Origin: Planctomycetaceae bacterium
GTDB lineage: Bacteria; Planctomycetota; Planctomycetia; Pirellulales; Thermoguttaceae
Direction: 5' to 3'
Length of the DNA stretch: 13,696 bases
Assembly (NCBI GenBank): GCA_031266315.1
Contig: JAISBG010000554.1
Location: forward strand, 1 to 13,696
Shown here: one piece after another, positions 1 to 8,155 of the stretch
Layout of the letters: each line of letters opens with the position of its first letter
Numbering within the stretch: the stretch's first letter is position 1
Program-made: the position numbers and the translations under genes
Notes under the pieces: model-generated
Databases searched by the model: none
What the model was told of the DNA's origin: nothing
What the model saw: the letters and a program-made list of their open reading frames with translations, nothing else

Positions 1-126
<126 letters not shown>

Positions 127-136
127 CACATCGAAT

Positions 137-240
137 TTATACCGTAGCCGGTAAGGCAATAGGCTTCGCCCACGAGTAACCGCTTCACGTTGTTGCGCTA
201 CCGTGTTCAGCTTCGCGAATTTTAAAACGGCTTTAGCATA
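137..240 (+). repeat. 104-bp dispersed repeat, left copy
   Basis: This segment is the reverse complement of 13470-13573 over 104 bp with one mismatch (G203 against T13507), and the match stops sharply at both ends. Its ends are imperfectly inverted: TATACCGTAGCCG (138-150) against the complement of CGGCTTTAGCATA (228-240), 9 of 13 matching. A small internal hairpin, TACCG/CGGTA, lies at 140-153. The repeat fills most of the gap between rsmH and the LysM gene, starting 10 bp after the rsmH stop and ending 14 bp before the next ATG. The size and weak terminal inverted repeats fit a non-autonomous MITE/REP-like element, which is inference. No clear target duplication is visible. Confidence 0.9.
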
Positions 241-242
241 GC

Positions 243-247
243 AAGGA
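243..247 (+). promoter_or_regulatory. Ribosome binding site of the LysM gene
   Basis: AAGGA lies 7 nt before the ATG at 255, just outside the 104-bp repeat. It supports that start. No convincing promoter is visible in the 128-bp gap, so transcription may read through from rsmH. Confidence 0.6.
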
Positions 248-254
248 TGCAACG

Positions 255-3200
255 ATGTCAAAAACAGAAAAACAAAATTCAGAGATCAGTTCTTTGGAAT
301 CCGAATTGAATGGTCTTGTGAATGATTCTTCCGCGTCGGCGGATAAAATGATACGGAAACCCGATCAAAAAACCGAACCGCTCACCGATAATCCCGACGA
401 AGTTTCGGATAACGAAAATATTTTGAAACGGCTATTTTCATTTTTGTCTATTTTTCCGTTTCTTTATCATCAAGCGGTGAAGGGTATTTGTAAAAGCGTC
501 TCTTTTGTTTACACTCAGATTCGAAACGTAACAACATTGTCAACCGCGTTGTGGTTCCGTGTTGCCGCTTTTTTCACAACGAAAACCGTTGTTTCCAGTG
601 ATAATGACAACAATAATAGTGATGACGAAAACGGTAAAGTAAAAGAAGAAGAGAAAAAAATTCCGCAAACGGTGAAACCGCAAACAAATCAGTTTGCGGC
701 TAAAACGGTTAAAGTTAATGAAGGTAATAACGTTAATGAAAATATTGAAGATGAAGAGGATATTGGTTTTCGTTGGTTGAATCTTGGTTTCAAAGTTACG
801 GCAACGGCGGTTGTTGTTCTGTTGCTGACCGGAGGATATTTCGGCGTCAAATCGTTTTTGGGAAAACCCAAACCGATTTCTGAGGCAACGGCTCTTGAAA
901 GTGTTGAAGAAAAAGATACAGATACGGAAACTGTTGATGATACAAAAAATACTCAACAGGAATCGCCGGATTTGGCGTTACCTCCGTTGCCTTCACAGGT
1001 TTTTGCCGCTAAAAAAACCGTTTCGGAAACGAAACCCGACAAAAAAACGCCGATAGAATTTACTCCGCCGCCTGTTGTAACACTCGCAAAAGAATCGATG
1101 GTGAAAAAAACACTTGAAACAACACCTGAAAAACCGAACGAAAAACAAACCGTAAAGCAAACAGATAAACCTGTTGAAAAACCGGAAGTTCCAACCAAAC
1201 AAGAATCTGCCGTAGCAACATTTAAGGAACAGAAAAAAAGTGTTCCTGAACCGGAAAAAGATGTTACGGTCAAAAATAAAAACATCAAGGATCCGCCGCC
1301 TGCATCGGATCCTTGGAGCAGTAATATTTCTTCTTCCACAACAACGGTAGATAATTTTTCCGATCCGATTGTTCCGTCAACTGTTGCTTCGCCGGCTCCG
1401 CCCGTAACAACAAATATTGCTGCTCCGCCGGAATTGCCGATTTCGTTGGACGCGCCTACGGCGCAGACGGAAAAACCGGCGGTTGTGCCGAATCCTTTAG
1501 CGTTACAAACAACGCCGCCGGAGTTACCGGCAACTTCATTGACAGAGCCGAATCAACCGGCAACATTAAATCTTACACCTCTGGAAATTCCGAATACAGA
1601 AATTCCGACTACGGCGGCAACTCCGGTTGCGTCGGTGACGGTTCCGGCTAAAACGGTTACGGATTCAGCCGAAACGGTACAATTAACACCGCTTAAAATG
1701 CAGTCTGCTGTAACAGATACAGTTTCTTCCTCTTCTTCTTCAATTCCTCCCATTATTTCCAACACTTCCAACATTTCCGGAGATCAATCCTTGACGATTC
1801 CCAAATCCGATGGCGAAATCCAAACCTTACCGCAATTTTCCGCGTTTTCCGAACCTACTTCGGAGCAAAGTCTTCATATTCCCGAACAATCGAAAACTGA
1901 TACGATTTCCAGCGGATTTAGTAAAGCTCCAACTCCGCCGGAAATGAGTACGCCGATAACTTCTCCGGCGATGGAACCGTTCATTCCTGTTGTTGCAACG
2001 AAAAAAGAAGAAACGATTCCGGCAATTCCCAACTCGGGAATTGTTCAACCGATTGCGGATTTTTCGGCTTCCGATTTATCGTCTTCAACACCGGAACCGC
2101 CAATGTCAAAACAGTCAATATCGGAACCGCCGCTTGCAATTCCGACTGATTCAGTAACATTTTCACAACCAGCCACGCAAACGGTATCATCGCCAACACC
2201 TGTAACACCAACTCCTTACGCACCGCCGACATTTGCTCCGCCAACAACATCCGCTCCGTTCATTTCCAATACTCCCAATACTCAAAATAGTGCAACAAAT
2301 ACAACGGTTCCGAATACCAAAACAGTTATGAACACCGAAACGGTTGCAAAAAATACGGAACCGATGTTAGAAATTCCCAAAGATTCACAACATTCGGACA
2401 CGGCGGTTTCGACAACGGTTTCAACAGTAACAATATTGCCGCAACACAGGGAATTAGCAAAAGTGGAACCGCCGCTTGGCAGTCAGTTACAAAATCAGGT
2501 TCGTGAAATTCGGAATCAGGAATCTTCGGAACCGAAACTTCGTTTTGGTTCGGACGCTCACGCTCCAACCGGAGCCGTCCGGTATCATCCGAAATCAACT
2601 GTACAGAATATTGCTGATTTGGTTCCTTCACAACCGATGCCTATTGATACGGCGGATCCTAATTCCAATCCGTTAATTGCTTTACTGCCGACCGGCAATT
2701 CCCAGCTCGGAGCAACAGATTCACTTCCGCCGCTTGAAACGGCTCCGCAACCTGTAACAGCAACACCGAATCCGGGTTATCGCCGTTTATCGAATCAAGA
2801 AGAAACTCCGGTTTCAGTACAACCGGAAACGTTGCCTGTAACAGCAAACGCGGCAAACAATACGACGGCGATGAATAATGTGGCGAATAATAGTGACAGA
2901 CAGGCAAAATTGTTTCGACGGATTGACGAGGCAATCAAACGTTCACCGACAACGACGGAACAATATACTGTACAAAAAAATGATACCTACATGACGATTA
3001 GTGACCAATTTTTCGGAACAAGCCGTCTTTTCAGGGCGTTGGCGGAATACAACCGGCAAAAATTCGGAACGGATTACAAATTGCCGGAAGGAACGGTGAT
3101 TGAAATTCCGCCGATTGATTATTTAAAAAACAATTATGCCGAAGTCTTGTCAAGAAGCGGGCAACGACCTGAAAAGAGCGCAACGACAACTGTTTCTGTA

Positions 3201-3398
3201 CAGGGAGTGCGGTATGTTGTTCAGGACGAAGATACCGTTTTCCGTATTGCGACAAATCAGTTGCGTGATAGTTCGCGTTGGCAGGAAATTATTGACATGA
3301 ATCTGGACAAACTCCGCAGCCCTCGTGATTTGCAACCCGGAATGGAAATTATCCTCCCCGCCGCCACCGCAACACAAACCAGTTACGGAAGACGTTAA
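255..3398 (+). CDS. Single-pass membrane protein with long Pro/Thr/Ser linker and two C-terminal LysM domains
   Basis: 1047 residues, no family name assigned. Residues 1-173 are polar and probably cytoplasmic, with a hydrophobic/amphipathic stretch near 56-110 and an acidic Asn/Glu-rich part near 115-170. A single membrane helix follows at about 178-202 (TATAVVVLLLTGGYFGVKSF). Residues 203-890 form an extreme Pro/Thr/Ser/Glu low-complexity linker, Lys/Glu-rich at first and then dominated by PP, TP and SxP steps. Two LysM modules end the protein: about 904-953 (YTVQKNDTYMTIS ... LPEGTVIEIPP) and 985-1035 (YVVQDEDTVFRIA ... LQPGMEIILP). LysM binds the glycan backbone of peptidoglycan, so the likely role is tethering the inner membrane to the wall across the periplasm. 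The gene occupies the slot where ftsL usually follows rsmH, which suggests a division or wall link, but no sequence similarity to FtsL is claimed. The start is supported by AAGGA at 243-247. Confidence 0.88.
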   Translation: MSKTEKQNSEISSLESELNGLVNDSSASADKMIRKPDQKTEPLTDNPDEVSDNENILKRLFSFLSIFPFLYHQAVKGICKSVSFVYTQIRNVTTLSTALWFRVAAFFTTKTVVSSDNDNNNSDDENGKVKEEEKKIPQTVKPQTNQFAAKTVKVNEGNNVNENIEDEEDIGFRWLNLGFKVTATAVVVLLLTGGYFGVKSFLGKPKPISEATALESVEEKDTDTETVDDTKNTQQESPDLALPPLPSQVFAAKKTVSETKPDKKTPIEFTPPPVVTLAKESMVKKTLETTPEKPNEKQTVKQTDKPVEKPEVPTKQESAVATFKEQKKSVPEPEKDVTVKNKNIKDPPPASDPWSSNISSSTTTVDNFSDPIVPSTVASPAPPVTTNIAAPPELPISLDAPTAQTEKPAVVPNPLALQTTPPELPATSLTEPNQPATLNLTPLEIPNTEIPTTAATPVASVTVPAKTVTDSAETVQLTPLKMQSAVTDTVSSSSSSIPPIISNTSNISGDQSLTIPKSDGEIQTLPQFSAFSEPTSEQSLHIPEQSKTDTISSGFSKAPTPPEMSTPITSPAMEPFIPVVATKKEETIPAIPNSGIVQPIADFSASDLSSSTPEPPMSKQSISEPPLAIPTDSVTFSQPATQTVSSPTPVTPTPYAPPTFAPPTTSAPFISNTPNTQNSATNTTVPNTKTVMNTETVAKNTEPMLEIPKDSQHSDTAVSTTVSTVTILPQHRELAKVEPPLGSQLQNQVREIRNQESSEPKLRFGSDAHAPTGAVRYHPKSTVQNIADLVPSQPMPIDTADPNSNPLIALLPTGNSQLGATDSLPPLETAPQPVTATPNPGYRRLSNQEETPVSVQPETLPVTANAANNTTAMNNVANNSDRQAKLFRRIDEAIKRSPTTTEQYTVQKNDTYMTISDQFFGTSRLFRALAEYNRQKFGTDYKLPEGTVIEIPPIDYLKNNYAEVLSRSGQRPEKSATTTVSVQGVRYVVQDEDTVFRIATNQLRDSSRWQEIIDMNLDKLRSPRDLQPGMEIILPAATATQTSYGRR

Positions 3399-3407
3399 AT
3401 AATTCGT

Positions 3408-3664
3408 GTAGAATTTTCATTTAAAGTAGGCAATCATAAGGTGGGTGAAACATAAGGTAGGCAAACCTTTCGCTGAAGGGCTTTCACCCACGACTTGCCC
3501 CTGTTGATGGCTGGCAATTTGATTCCAAAACGGAAGGTAACACAGTTTGCCGTCGTGAATCTAATTCATAGTCGGCTAACGCCGACACGACCTTTTAGCA
3601 AAAGGTCGCCCACCTACAAAAGGTTGTCCACCTTATGATTGCCTACCTTTGACGAAAATTCTGC
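3408..3664. repeat. Palindromic intergenic element, copy 1 (long terminal inverted repeats)
   Basis: The whole gap between two convergent genes (stops at 3398 and 3674) is one nested inverted repeat. The outer arms, 3408-3444 and 3628-3664, match at 32 of 37 positions, with 19 bp perfect (3426-3444 against 3628-3646, GTAGGCAATCATAAGGTGG). Imperfect inner arms lie near 3454-3480 and 3591-3617. The right half holds the hairpin GTCGGC-TAAC-GCCGAC (3571-3586). A diverged copy in the opposite orientation lies at 7776-7949. Shared parts include TCCAAAACGGAAG (3524-3536), the GTCGGC hairpin and CCTTTCGCTGAA-type arms. No coding sequence is seen. It may be a MITE-like element, and its hairpins could block transcription from both sides; both readings are inference. 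Confidence 0.85.
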
Positions 3665-3673
3665 TGAAAGAAA

Positions 3674-5266
3674 TTATGGTTTGCGATTATTATTGTTATG
3701 TTCTATTGTTATGTTTTTTTTCGGATCAATAAACAATACGGTTGGAGAAGTTGAAACCGAGTCGGCAACTGTTGGTTTGATTTCCGCCTGAACCGGAACC
3801 GGTTCGTTACGAGTAAACGGTTTGATCTGCCGGTTGGTGTTCACGGAATGGTTGTCCATTTTTGAAGAATCATAAATAGGAAGTACGAAAAACAAATTTT
3901 TCAAACCCGACGTCAACGGAACCACCGGTGCTGTGTCCGGCGCGAAAATCGAAAAAAGATCATGGAACGAAACCAACCGCCGGTTTTCATCAGGAAAATA
4001 AACCGTCATTTTACCAAGCCCCGAAGCATCCGGAACCTGATGCATCAAAGCATTATGCCATAATTCGTCAGGACGGAAAATAACTCCGTCAGGTTGTAAC
4101 CGAAAATGAACCGCACACGCCGTGAACGGAATCATACTACGCGGTGAATCAAGAATATCGGACGGTTGGACAATCAGATTAAAACGTTCAATAAATCGTT
4201 GGAATAATGTCTTTTCAATAGAACCGTCAACAATCTGAAAACATCCTTCCGCCGTAAAAATATTTGTACCGAATGACGCTTGATTTATTTGTAAATCCCG
4301 TATCGTTCCCGAAACGGAAAATGGCGTGTATTCTTTGGCAAACGGAGCCATGTTCATATCTTTCAAAGAAACATTTTTCAATCGGAGTGTCGGTGGAATT
4401 TCCGGGTTGCCGTTTTTTTCGACGGAAAATTCACCGCTAAACCGGCTTCCGTTACCGAAATGCCGGAACGCCGAACAGAATACCGCCGCCAGTTCACACG
4501 GAATCGGAATCTTACCAGTCCGTAACGATATTTCAATACCGTTTGCCTGTCGCGGTTGAATTACGGAAAACCGTTGCGTTTCCAATTCGGAAAATTCAGG
4601 AACCTGAAACTCCCAATCGGATCGGATTTCATTTTTCGTCCGATAAAGATTGCCGCGAACAAACCGAAACCTGTCCGGTTTTTCATCAGGTCGTTTCTTG
4701 CTGTAAGTGCTGAAAACTCCGACATTTTCAAAAACAAACTGAACCGGTGTTTCCGACAACATCCGAAACCTCGCCAGAATTTTTTCAAGCGTATCACGAA
4801 CAGCAACCGCCGATGCGGAATTATGGTCAAACGTCAAAACAGAATCCGGTACAATAATTTGCCGGAATCCATTCGGTCGAACTGGAATTATCGTTGCGGT
4901 AAACGGAAATGTCCGATTGTCCGAATGAGCAGCAAAGTTTGTTTCAATACCGGGAAAAAACTTGTCAAAATTTTCCGATACAATATATTGACAATCAATT
5001 TCCGGCGCGAAAAAAATTGTTTCGGAAGAAAATGAATCAAGAAGCCGGACATTTTTTAACCGTGTACAATATAATGAACGATATTCAACGGCGTCAACTT
5101 TCCAAGTTAAACCGGTTTGAACAGCGGCGTTGTATTCCAATTTCCGTGCGTTTGCCGGAATTTTTCGCAACACAATTCCCGCAAGAATCCCAAGCGTGAG
5201 CAAAGGACCCAGAATAAAAAAAAGCAAAAGCGAAATTATTCGCCGTGTCTGATCATGTAAAGTCAC
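3674..5266 (-). CDS. AsmA-like membrane-anchored protein (tentative), conserved hypothetical
   Basis: 530 residues. One N-terminal membrane helix at about 10-33 (ISLLLFFILGPLLTLGILAG) is followed by IPANARKLEYNAAVQTGLTW and a beta-rich body, the layout of AsmA/TamB-type inner-membrane proteins whose body faces the periplasm. The segment near residues 300-365 alternates short beta strands and ends in EGCFQIVDGSIEKTLFQRFI, resembling the repeated beta motif and helix of AsmA-like C-terminal domains. The last 60 residues are polar, with an Asn/His-rich end. AsmA-like proteins are linked to phospholipid transport and outer-membrane homeostasis; applying that role here is inference. The start is GTG (5264-5266): an in-frame TAG lies four codons upstream, and GTG is the only start that keeps the whole helix. 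No good Shine-Dalgarno is seen. It is convergent with the LysM gene and divergent from ilvD. Confidence 0.75.
   Translation of the reverse strand: MTLHDQTRRIISLLLFFILGPLLTLGILAGIVLRKIPANARKLEYNAAVQTGLTWKVDAVEYRSLYCTRLKNVRLLDSFSSETIFFAPEIDCQYIVSENFDKFFPGIETNFAAHSDNRTFPFTATIIPVRPNGFRQIIVPDSVLTFDHNSASAVAVRDTLEKILARFRMLSETPVQFVFENVGVFSTYSKKRPDEKPDRFRFVRGNLYRTKNEIRSDWEFQVPEFSELETQRFSVIQPRQANGIEISLRTGKIPIPCELAAVFCSAFRHFGNGSRFSGEFSVEKNGNPEIPPTLRLKNVSLKDMNMAPFAKEYTPFSVSGTIRDLQINQASFGTNIFTAEGCFQIVDGSIEKTLFQRFIERFNLIVQPSDILDSPRSMIPFTACAVHFRLQPDGVIFRPDELWHNALMHQVPDASGLGKMTVYFPDENRRLVSFHDLFSIFAPDTAPVVPLTSGLKNLFFVLPIYDSSKMDNHSVNTNRQIKPFTRNEPVPVQAEIKPTVADSVSTSPTVLFIDPKKNITIEHNNNNRKP
3688..3716. repeat. Short tandem duplication at the 3' end of the AsmA-like gene
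   Basis: TATTGTTATGTTC is followed at once by TATTGTTATGTTT. On the minus strand this encodes part of the Asn/His-rich C-terminal tail (NITIEHNNNN). It looks like a slippage duplication and is unlikely to affect the folded domain. Confidence 0.5.
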
Positions 5267-5580
5267 GTTATTGTTCTATACTGTGTGAGTCATAAAATTG
5301 GTATTTTTTTAAGGATTCACCGGATTGTTCCTGTTACGTAAAATCAGTCTGACGGTAACCTCATTTTCAACCTAATTTTTCTGACGAAACAACCTCAGTA
5401 GCAAAATGGATTTTCCAAAACCAACCTCATTACCTCATTGTTAGTTTTTTTGAATTGTTTGTTGGTAATATTTGATTAATTTATCGTATTCTTCTGCAAA
5501 GCTATGTTTTTTGTGATGTTCTTTTTTGATTTTCAATATAAGTACACAAATCGTGTATATTACGTTTCGATACGGAAAAT
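5267..5580. other. Divergent intergenic region, AT-rich left part
   Basis: This stretch separates the start of the AsmA-like gene (minus) from the ilvD upstream region (plus). I see no gene. It is AT-rich and holds the AACCTCATT-like boxes listed separately and a small inverted repeat TACAC-AAATC-GTGTA (5543-5557). The minus-strand promoter must lie here, but no clear -35/-10 pair could be assigned. Confidence 0.5.
5357..5439 (+). promoter_or_regulatory. Cluster of five AACCTCATT-like boxes
   Basis: AACCTCATT occurs at 5357-5365 and 5423-5431, with variants AACCTAATT (5369-5377), AACCTCAG (5391-5398) and TACCTCATT (5431-5439). All face the same way. Offsets between successive ACCT cores are 12, 22, 32 and 8 bp. 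The cluster lies about 90-170 bp upstream of the AsmA-like start, in a divergent gap, so it could be a regulator binding array. No regulator is identified. Confidence 0.35.
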
Positions 5581-5587
5581 GCCGAGC

Positions 5588-5649
5588 GTAACTGTCTATG
5601 TAGTTTATGGATCGATAGACAGTTACTTAAAATACTTTAAAAAGTATTT
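5588..5649. repeat. Two consecutive perfect hairpins upstream of ilvD
   Basis: GTAACTGTCTAT (5588-5599) pairs perfectly with ATAGACAGTTAC (5615-5626) around a 15-nt loop. Three bases on, AAATACTT (5630-5637) pairs with AAGTATTT (5642-5649) around TAAA. Neither is followed by a T-run, so they are not standard terminators. They lie about 180 bp upstream of the ilvD promoter and abut the hairpin repeat at 5651. Confidence 0.7.
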
Positions 5650-5650
5650 C

Positions 5651-5735
5651 GTCCTGAAAGGACATCGCATAACAACCCGCCGCAACGCGGTGGGTAACAG
5701 TCCCTCTCGAACAATCGCCCTGAAAGGAAGGAAGT
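5651..5735 (+). repeat. Hairpin-rich dispersed repeat, copy 1
   Basis: Hairpin GTCCT-GAA-AGGAC (5651-5663) is followed by CCCGCCGC-AAC-GCGGTGGG (5676-5694, one G-T type pair) and a second GCCCT-GAA-AGG arm from 5717, about 66 bp after the first. The same order (CCTGAAAGG-type hairpin, then CCGCCGC-AAC-GCGG hairpin) recurs at 13617-13693. It is an alternating two-hairpin dispersed repeat. Reading it as protein gives Arg/Gly-rich nonsense, so it is treated as noncoding. Confidence 0.75.
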
Positions 5736-5830
5736 CACCCGCAGAATAACAATAAGCCTAAAATTACGCAAGAGCAATTGGAGAAAAAAATGAAAATAAG
5801 ATTAGAGAAAAGGTCTAATATTCTTTATTC

Positions 5831-5858
5831 TTTACAAAACGAAATTTTGCGGTACAAT
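5831..5858 (+). promoter_or_regulatory. Sigma70-type promoter of ilvD
   Basis: TTTACA (5831-5836) and TACAAT (5853-5858) are separated by 16 bp, close to the TTGACA/TATAAT consensus. Transcription would begin near 5865 and leave a leader of only about 30 nt before the ilvD ATG. That is too short for an attenuator or T-box, so any control would be at initiation. Confidence 0.65.
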
Positions 5859-5884
5859 GCGCCTTTTCCCAAATTTCCAACCAA

Positions 5885-5890
5885 AAGGAG
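5885..5890 (+). promoter_or_regulatory. Ribosome binding site fixing the ilvD start
   Basis: AAGGAG lies 6 nt before the ATG at 5897. Together with the promoter just upstream it fixes this start. Confidence 0.8.
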
Positions 5891-5896
5891 AAAACT

Positions 5897-7720
5897 ATGC
5901 GTTCTGATACCGTTAAGAAAGGCGATGCGCGTGCGCCGCATCGAAGTTTGTTGCGAGCCTGCGGGATCGACGAAAAAGATTTCAGCAAACCGTTTATCGC
6001 ATTTGTCAGTTCACACGTTGATATTATACCGGGGCATGTTCACCTGAACGAAGTTGCTCAATATGTTAAGAGATGTGTTACCGAAGCGGGCGGTGTTCCG
6101 TTTATTTTCAACACGATTGGCGTTTGTGATGGAATTGCGATGGGGCATGACGGTATGAAATACTCGTTGGCATCGCGGGAAATTATCGCTGATTCTGTTG
6201 AGACCATGCTTCAGGCTCATCAGTTGGACGGAATGATTTGTATTCCGAACTGCGACAAAATAACACCGGGAATGTTAATGGCGGCTGTTCGATGTAACAT
6301 TCCAACGATTTTTGCCAGCGGCGGTCCGATGGAAGCCGGTCGAACTGAAAACGGTAAACCGTTGGATTTGATTTCTGTTTTTTCCAAAGCCGCCGCAAAA
6401 ATTAACGGTAAACTTTCAGAAACAGAACTTATCGATACAGAACGTCGGGGGTGTCCGACTTGCGGTTCTTGCAGTGGAATGTTTACCGCGAACAGTATGA
6501 ATTGCCTTTGCGAAGCCATCGGAATTGCTCTGCCCGGCAACGGAACGATTCTCGCAACAAGTCAAAATCGGAAAATTATGTACAAAAAAGCCGCTAAATT
6601 AATTGTTGCCGCTTGCCGGTCGTCGGTTGACAATGAAAATGACCGTACAAAAAAGCCGTTGCTTCCGCGTGATATTATCACTCGGCAATCTGTTGACAAT
6701 GCGATGATTCTTGATTTGGCGATGGGCGGAAGTACGAATACGGTGTTACATCTTTTGGCGGTTGCGAATGAAGCGGGGCTTGACTATTCGATGAAACGGT
6801 TCAACGAATTGAGCGAAAAAACACCGAACATCTGTAAAGTGTCGCCGAGTTGCGATTATCACATCGAAGATGTACACAATTCCGGCGGAATTTACACGAT
6901 TCTTGGTGAAATCCGTCGCGGTTGCCCTGATTTATTGAACGAAAAAGTTCCAACTGTTTCCGGTAAAAAATTTGGTAAGGTCATTGACGAATACGATCTT
7001 CGTTCGCCGAAAGTGTTGGGCGAAGCGCAAAAAATGTACGCCGTAACACCGGGCGGCAACCGAACCAATAAGGGAATGAGTGTTAAACAAACGGTACAAA
7101 AAGTGTCTGATTTGAAATTATCGTTTGATCCTTACGATTGTATCCGACCATGCGGCAAGGCGTATTCTCAAACCGGCGGTCTGGCGATTTTGTACGGAAA
7201 TTTGGCTCCGAACGGTTCGGTGGTCAAAACGGCGGGGGTGTTGCCGAATATGCTGAAACATACGGGACCGGCGGTGATTTTCGATTCGGAGCCGGAGGCT
7301 TACGAAGGAATTACGTCCGGCAAAGTAAAATCCGGCGATGTGGTGATTGTCCGGTTTGAAGGTCCCAAAGGCGGTCCCGGAATGCAGGAAATGCTTGGTC
7401 CGACGACAGCAATTAAAGGTGTGAAACTTGATGATTCTGTTGCGTTGATTACCGACGGACGTTTTAGCGGTGGAACTGCCGGAGCGTGTATCGGACACGT
7501 TAGTCCTGAAGCGGCGGCAGGCGGTCCTATTGGACTTCTGCGGGACGGCGATATTATTGAAATTGATATTCCGGCTCGAACATTGAACGTCAAACTCTCT
7601 GACGAAGAATTAAACTCAAGATCAATTCCGTTGCACGAATCAACCATCAAAACCGGTTATCTGGCAAAATACAAAACGCTCGCAACCAGTGCAGATACCG
7701 GCGGCGTACTGAAATGGTAA
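5897..7720 (+). CDS. ilvD: Dihydroxy-acid dehydratase
   Basis: 607 residues, near the usual length of long-form IlvD (E. coli 616). It dehydrates 2,3-dihydroxy-isovalerate and 2,3-dihydroxy-3-methylvalerate to the 2-keto acids, the third step shared by valine and isoleucine synthesis, in the cytoplasm. Family motifs are in order: N-terminal [26 protein letters not shown] (45-50), [10 protein letters not shown] (78-87), NCDKITPGM (118-126; C119 cluster ligand, D120 and K121 as expected metal-site residues), [20 protein letters not shown] (185-204; C192 expected cluster ligand), [12 protein letters not shown], and [20 protein letters not shown] near the C-terminus. The first motif reads PGH, as in E. 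coli IlvD, and not the PCN of [2Fe-2S] enzymes such as the Mycobacterium one; this hints at an oxygen-labile cluster but does not prove it. It has its own promoter and no ilv neighbours. Confidence 0.97.
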   Translation: MRSDTVKKGDARAPHRSLLRACGIDEKDFSKPFIAFVSSHVDIIPGHVHLNEVAQYVKRCVTEAGGVPFIFNTIGVCDGIAMGHDGMKYSLASREIIADSVETMLQAHQLDGMICIPNCDKITPGMLMAAVRCNIPTIFASGGPMEAGRTENGKPLDLISVFSKAAAKINGKLSETELIDTERRGCPTCGSCSGMFTANSMNCLCEAIGIALPGNGTILATSQNRKIMYKKAAKLIVAACRSSVDNENDRTKKPLLPRDIITRQSVDNAMILDLAMGGSTNTVLHLLAVANEAGLDYSMKRFNELSEKTPNICKVSPSCDYHIEDVHNSGGIYTILGEIRRGCPDLLNEKVPTVSGKKFGKVIDEYDLRSPKVLGEAQKMYAVTPGGNRTNKGMSVKQTVQKVSDLKLSFDPYDCIRPCGKAYSQTGGLAILYGNLAPNGSVVKTAGVLPNMLKHTGPAVIFDSEPEAYEGITSGKVKSGDVVIVRFEGPKGGPGMQEMLGPTTAIKGVKLDDSVALITDGRFSGGTAGACIGHVSPEAAAGGPIGLLRDGDIIEIDIPARTLNVKLSDEELNSRSIPLHESTIKTGYLAKYKTLATSADTGGVLKW

Positions 7721-7775
7721 CAGATCGTTACCAATTGTGTTGCGGTAATACTATTTGCGCAAGCAATATTGAGGC

Positions 7776-7949
7776 AAAAAGAGTAAGCAAACAAAAGGTG
7801 GGCAACCCTTCGCTGAAGGGTCGCGTCGGCATACTCGCCGACAATGAATCAGATTAACGATAGTAACTTCCGTTTTGGAGTCAATCAACAACTCAACCGG
7901 CGCGACCTTTCAGCGAAAGGATCGCCTACCTAATGATTGCCTGCCTTTG
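7776..7949. repeat. Palindromic intergenic element, copy 2 (inverted relative to copy 1)
   Basis: This is a diverged, shorter copy of 3408-3664 on the opposite strand. Its arms, AAGGTGGGCAACCCTTCGCTG (from 7795) and the region 7900-7931 (GCGACCTTTCAGCGAAAGG ... CCTACCT), are imperfect inverted repeats. The hairpin GTCGGC-ATACTC-GCCGAC lies at 7825-7842, and CTTCCGTTTTGGA (7867-7879) is the complement of the copy 1 core. The ends (near 7776 and 7949) are degenerate, so boundaries are approximate. Like copy 1 it lies between convergent genes, here ilvD and the coiled-coil gene. No gene is seen in the whole gap 7721-8155. Confidence 0.8.
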
Positions 7950-8097
7950 GCATTGTGCGCTTATAAATTTTCTTTAGCTTGTTCAAATTTAACTTAAAAT
8001 TCCAATTCAAAAAGAAATATTTAGAAAACTTATTTGCGCATAGTACCTTAACGAAAATTACAATTTCGGTGAGAGATACCTAATGCGGTAGAATCAG

Positions 8098-8127
8098 AAA
8101 AAAAACGGGAACGTGATTACGTTCCCG
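8098..8127 (-). terminator. Intrinsic terminator of the coiled-coil gene
   Basis: Read on the minus strand, CGGGAACGT pairs perfectly with ACGTTCCCG around a 4-nt loop (8106-8127) and is followed by eight T (8098-8105). It lies 28 bp past the stop of the minus-strand gene, in the right orientation. Confidence 0.93.
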
Positions 8128-8155
8128 CGAGTATGAGTTTTAACTCAACGAAATT

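Noticed and set aside
5651..5735. CRISPR-like array
   Set aside because: Repeats are hairpins with variable stems and there are no uniform spacers or cas genes.
5504..5749. Open frame of 81 codons upstream of ilvD
   Set aside because: It runs through the perfect hairpins and the hairpin repeat; its second half is a translation of repeat DNA and it has no ribosome binding site.
5859..5896. Leader peptide, T-box or riboswitch for ilvD
   Set aside because: The predicted leader is only about 30 nt, with no branched-chain codon run and no terminator hairpin.
5778..6047. Open frame of 89 codons overlapping the ilvD start
   Set aside because: It spans the ilvD promoter and overlaps the well-supported ilvD frame; its product is basic and featureless.
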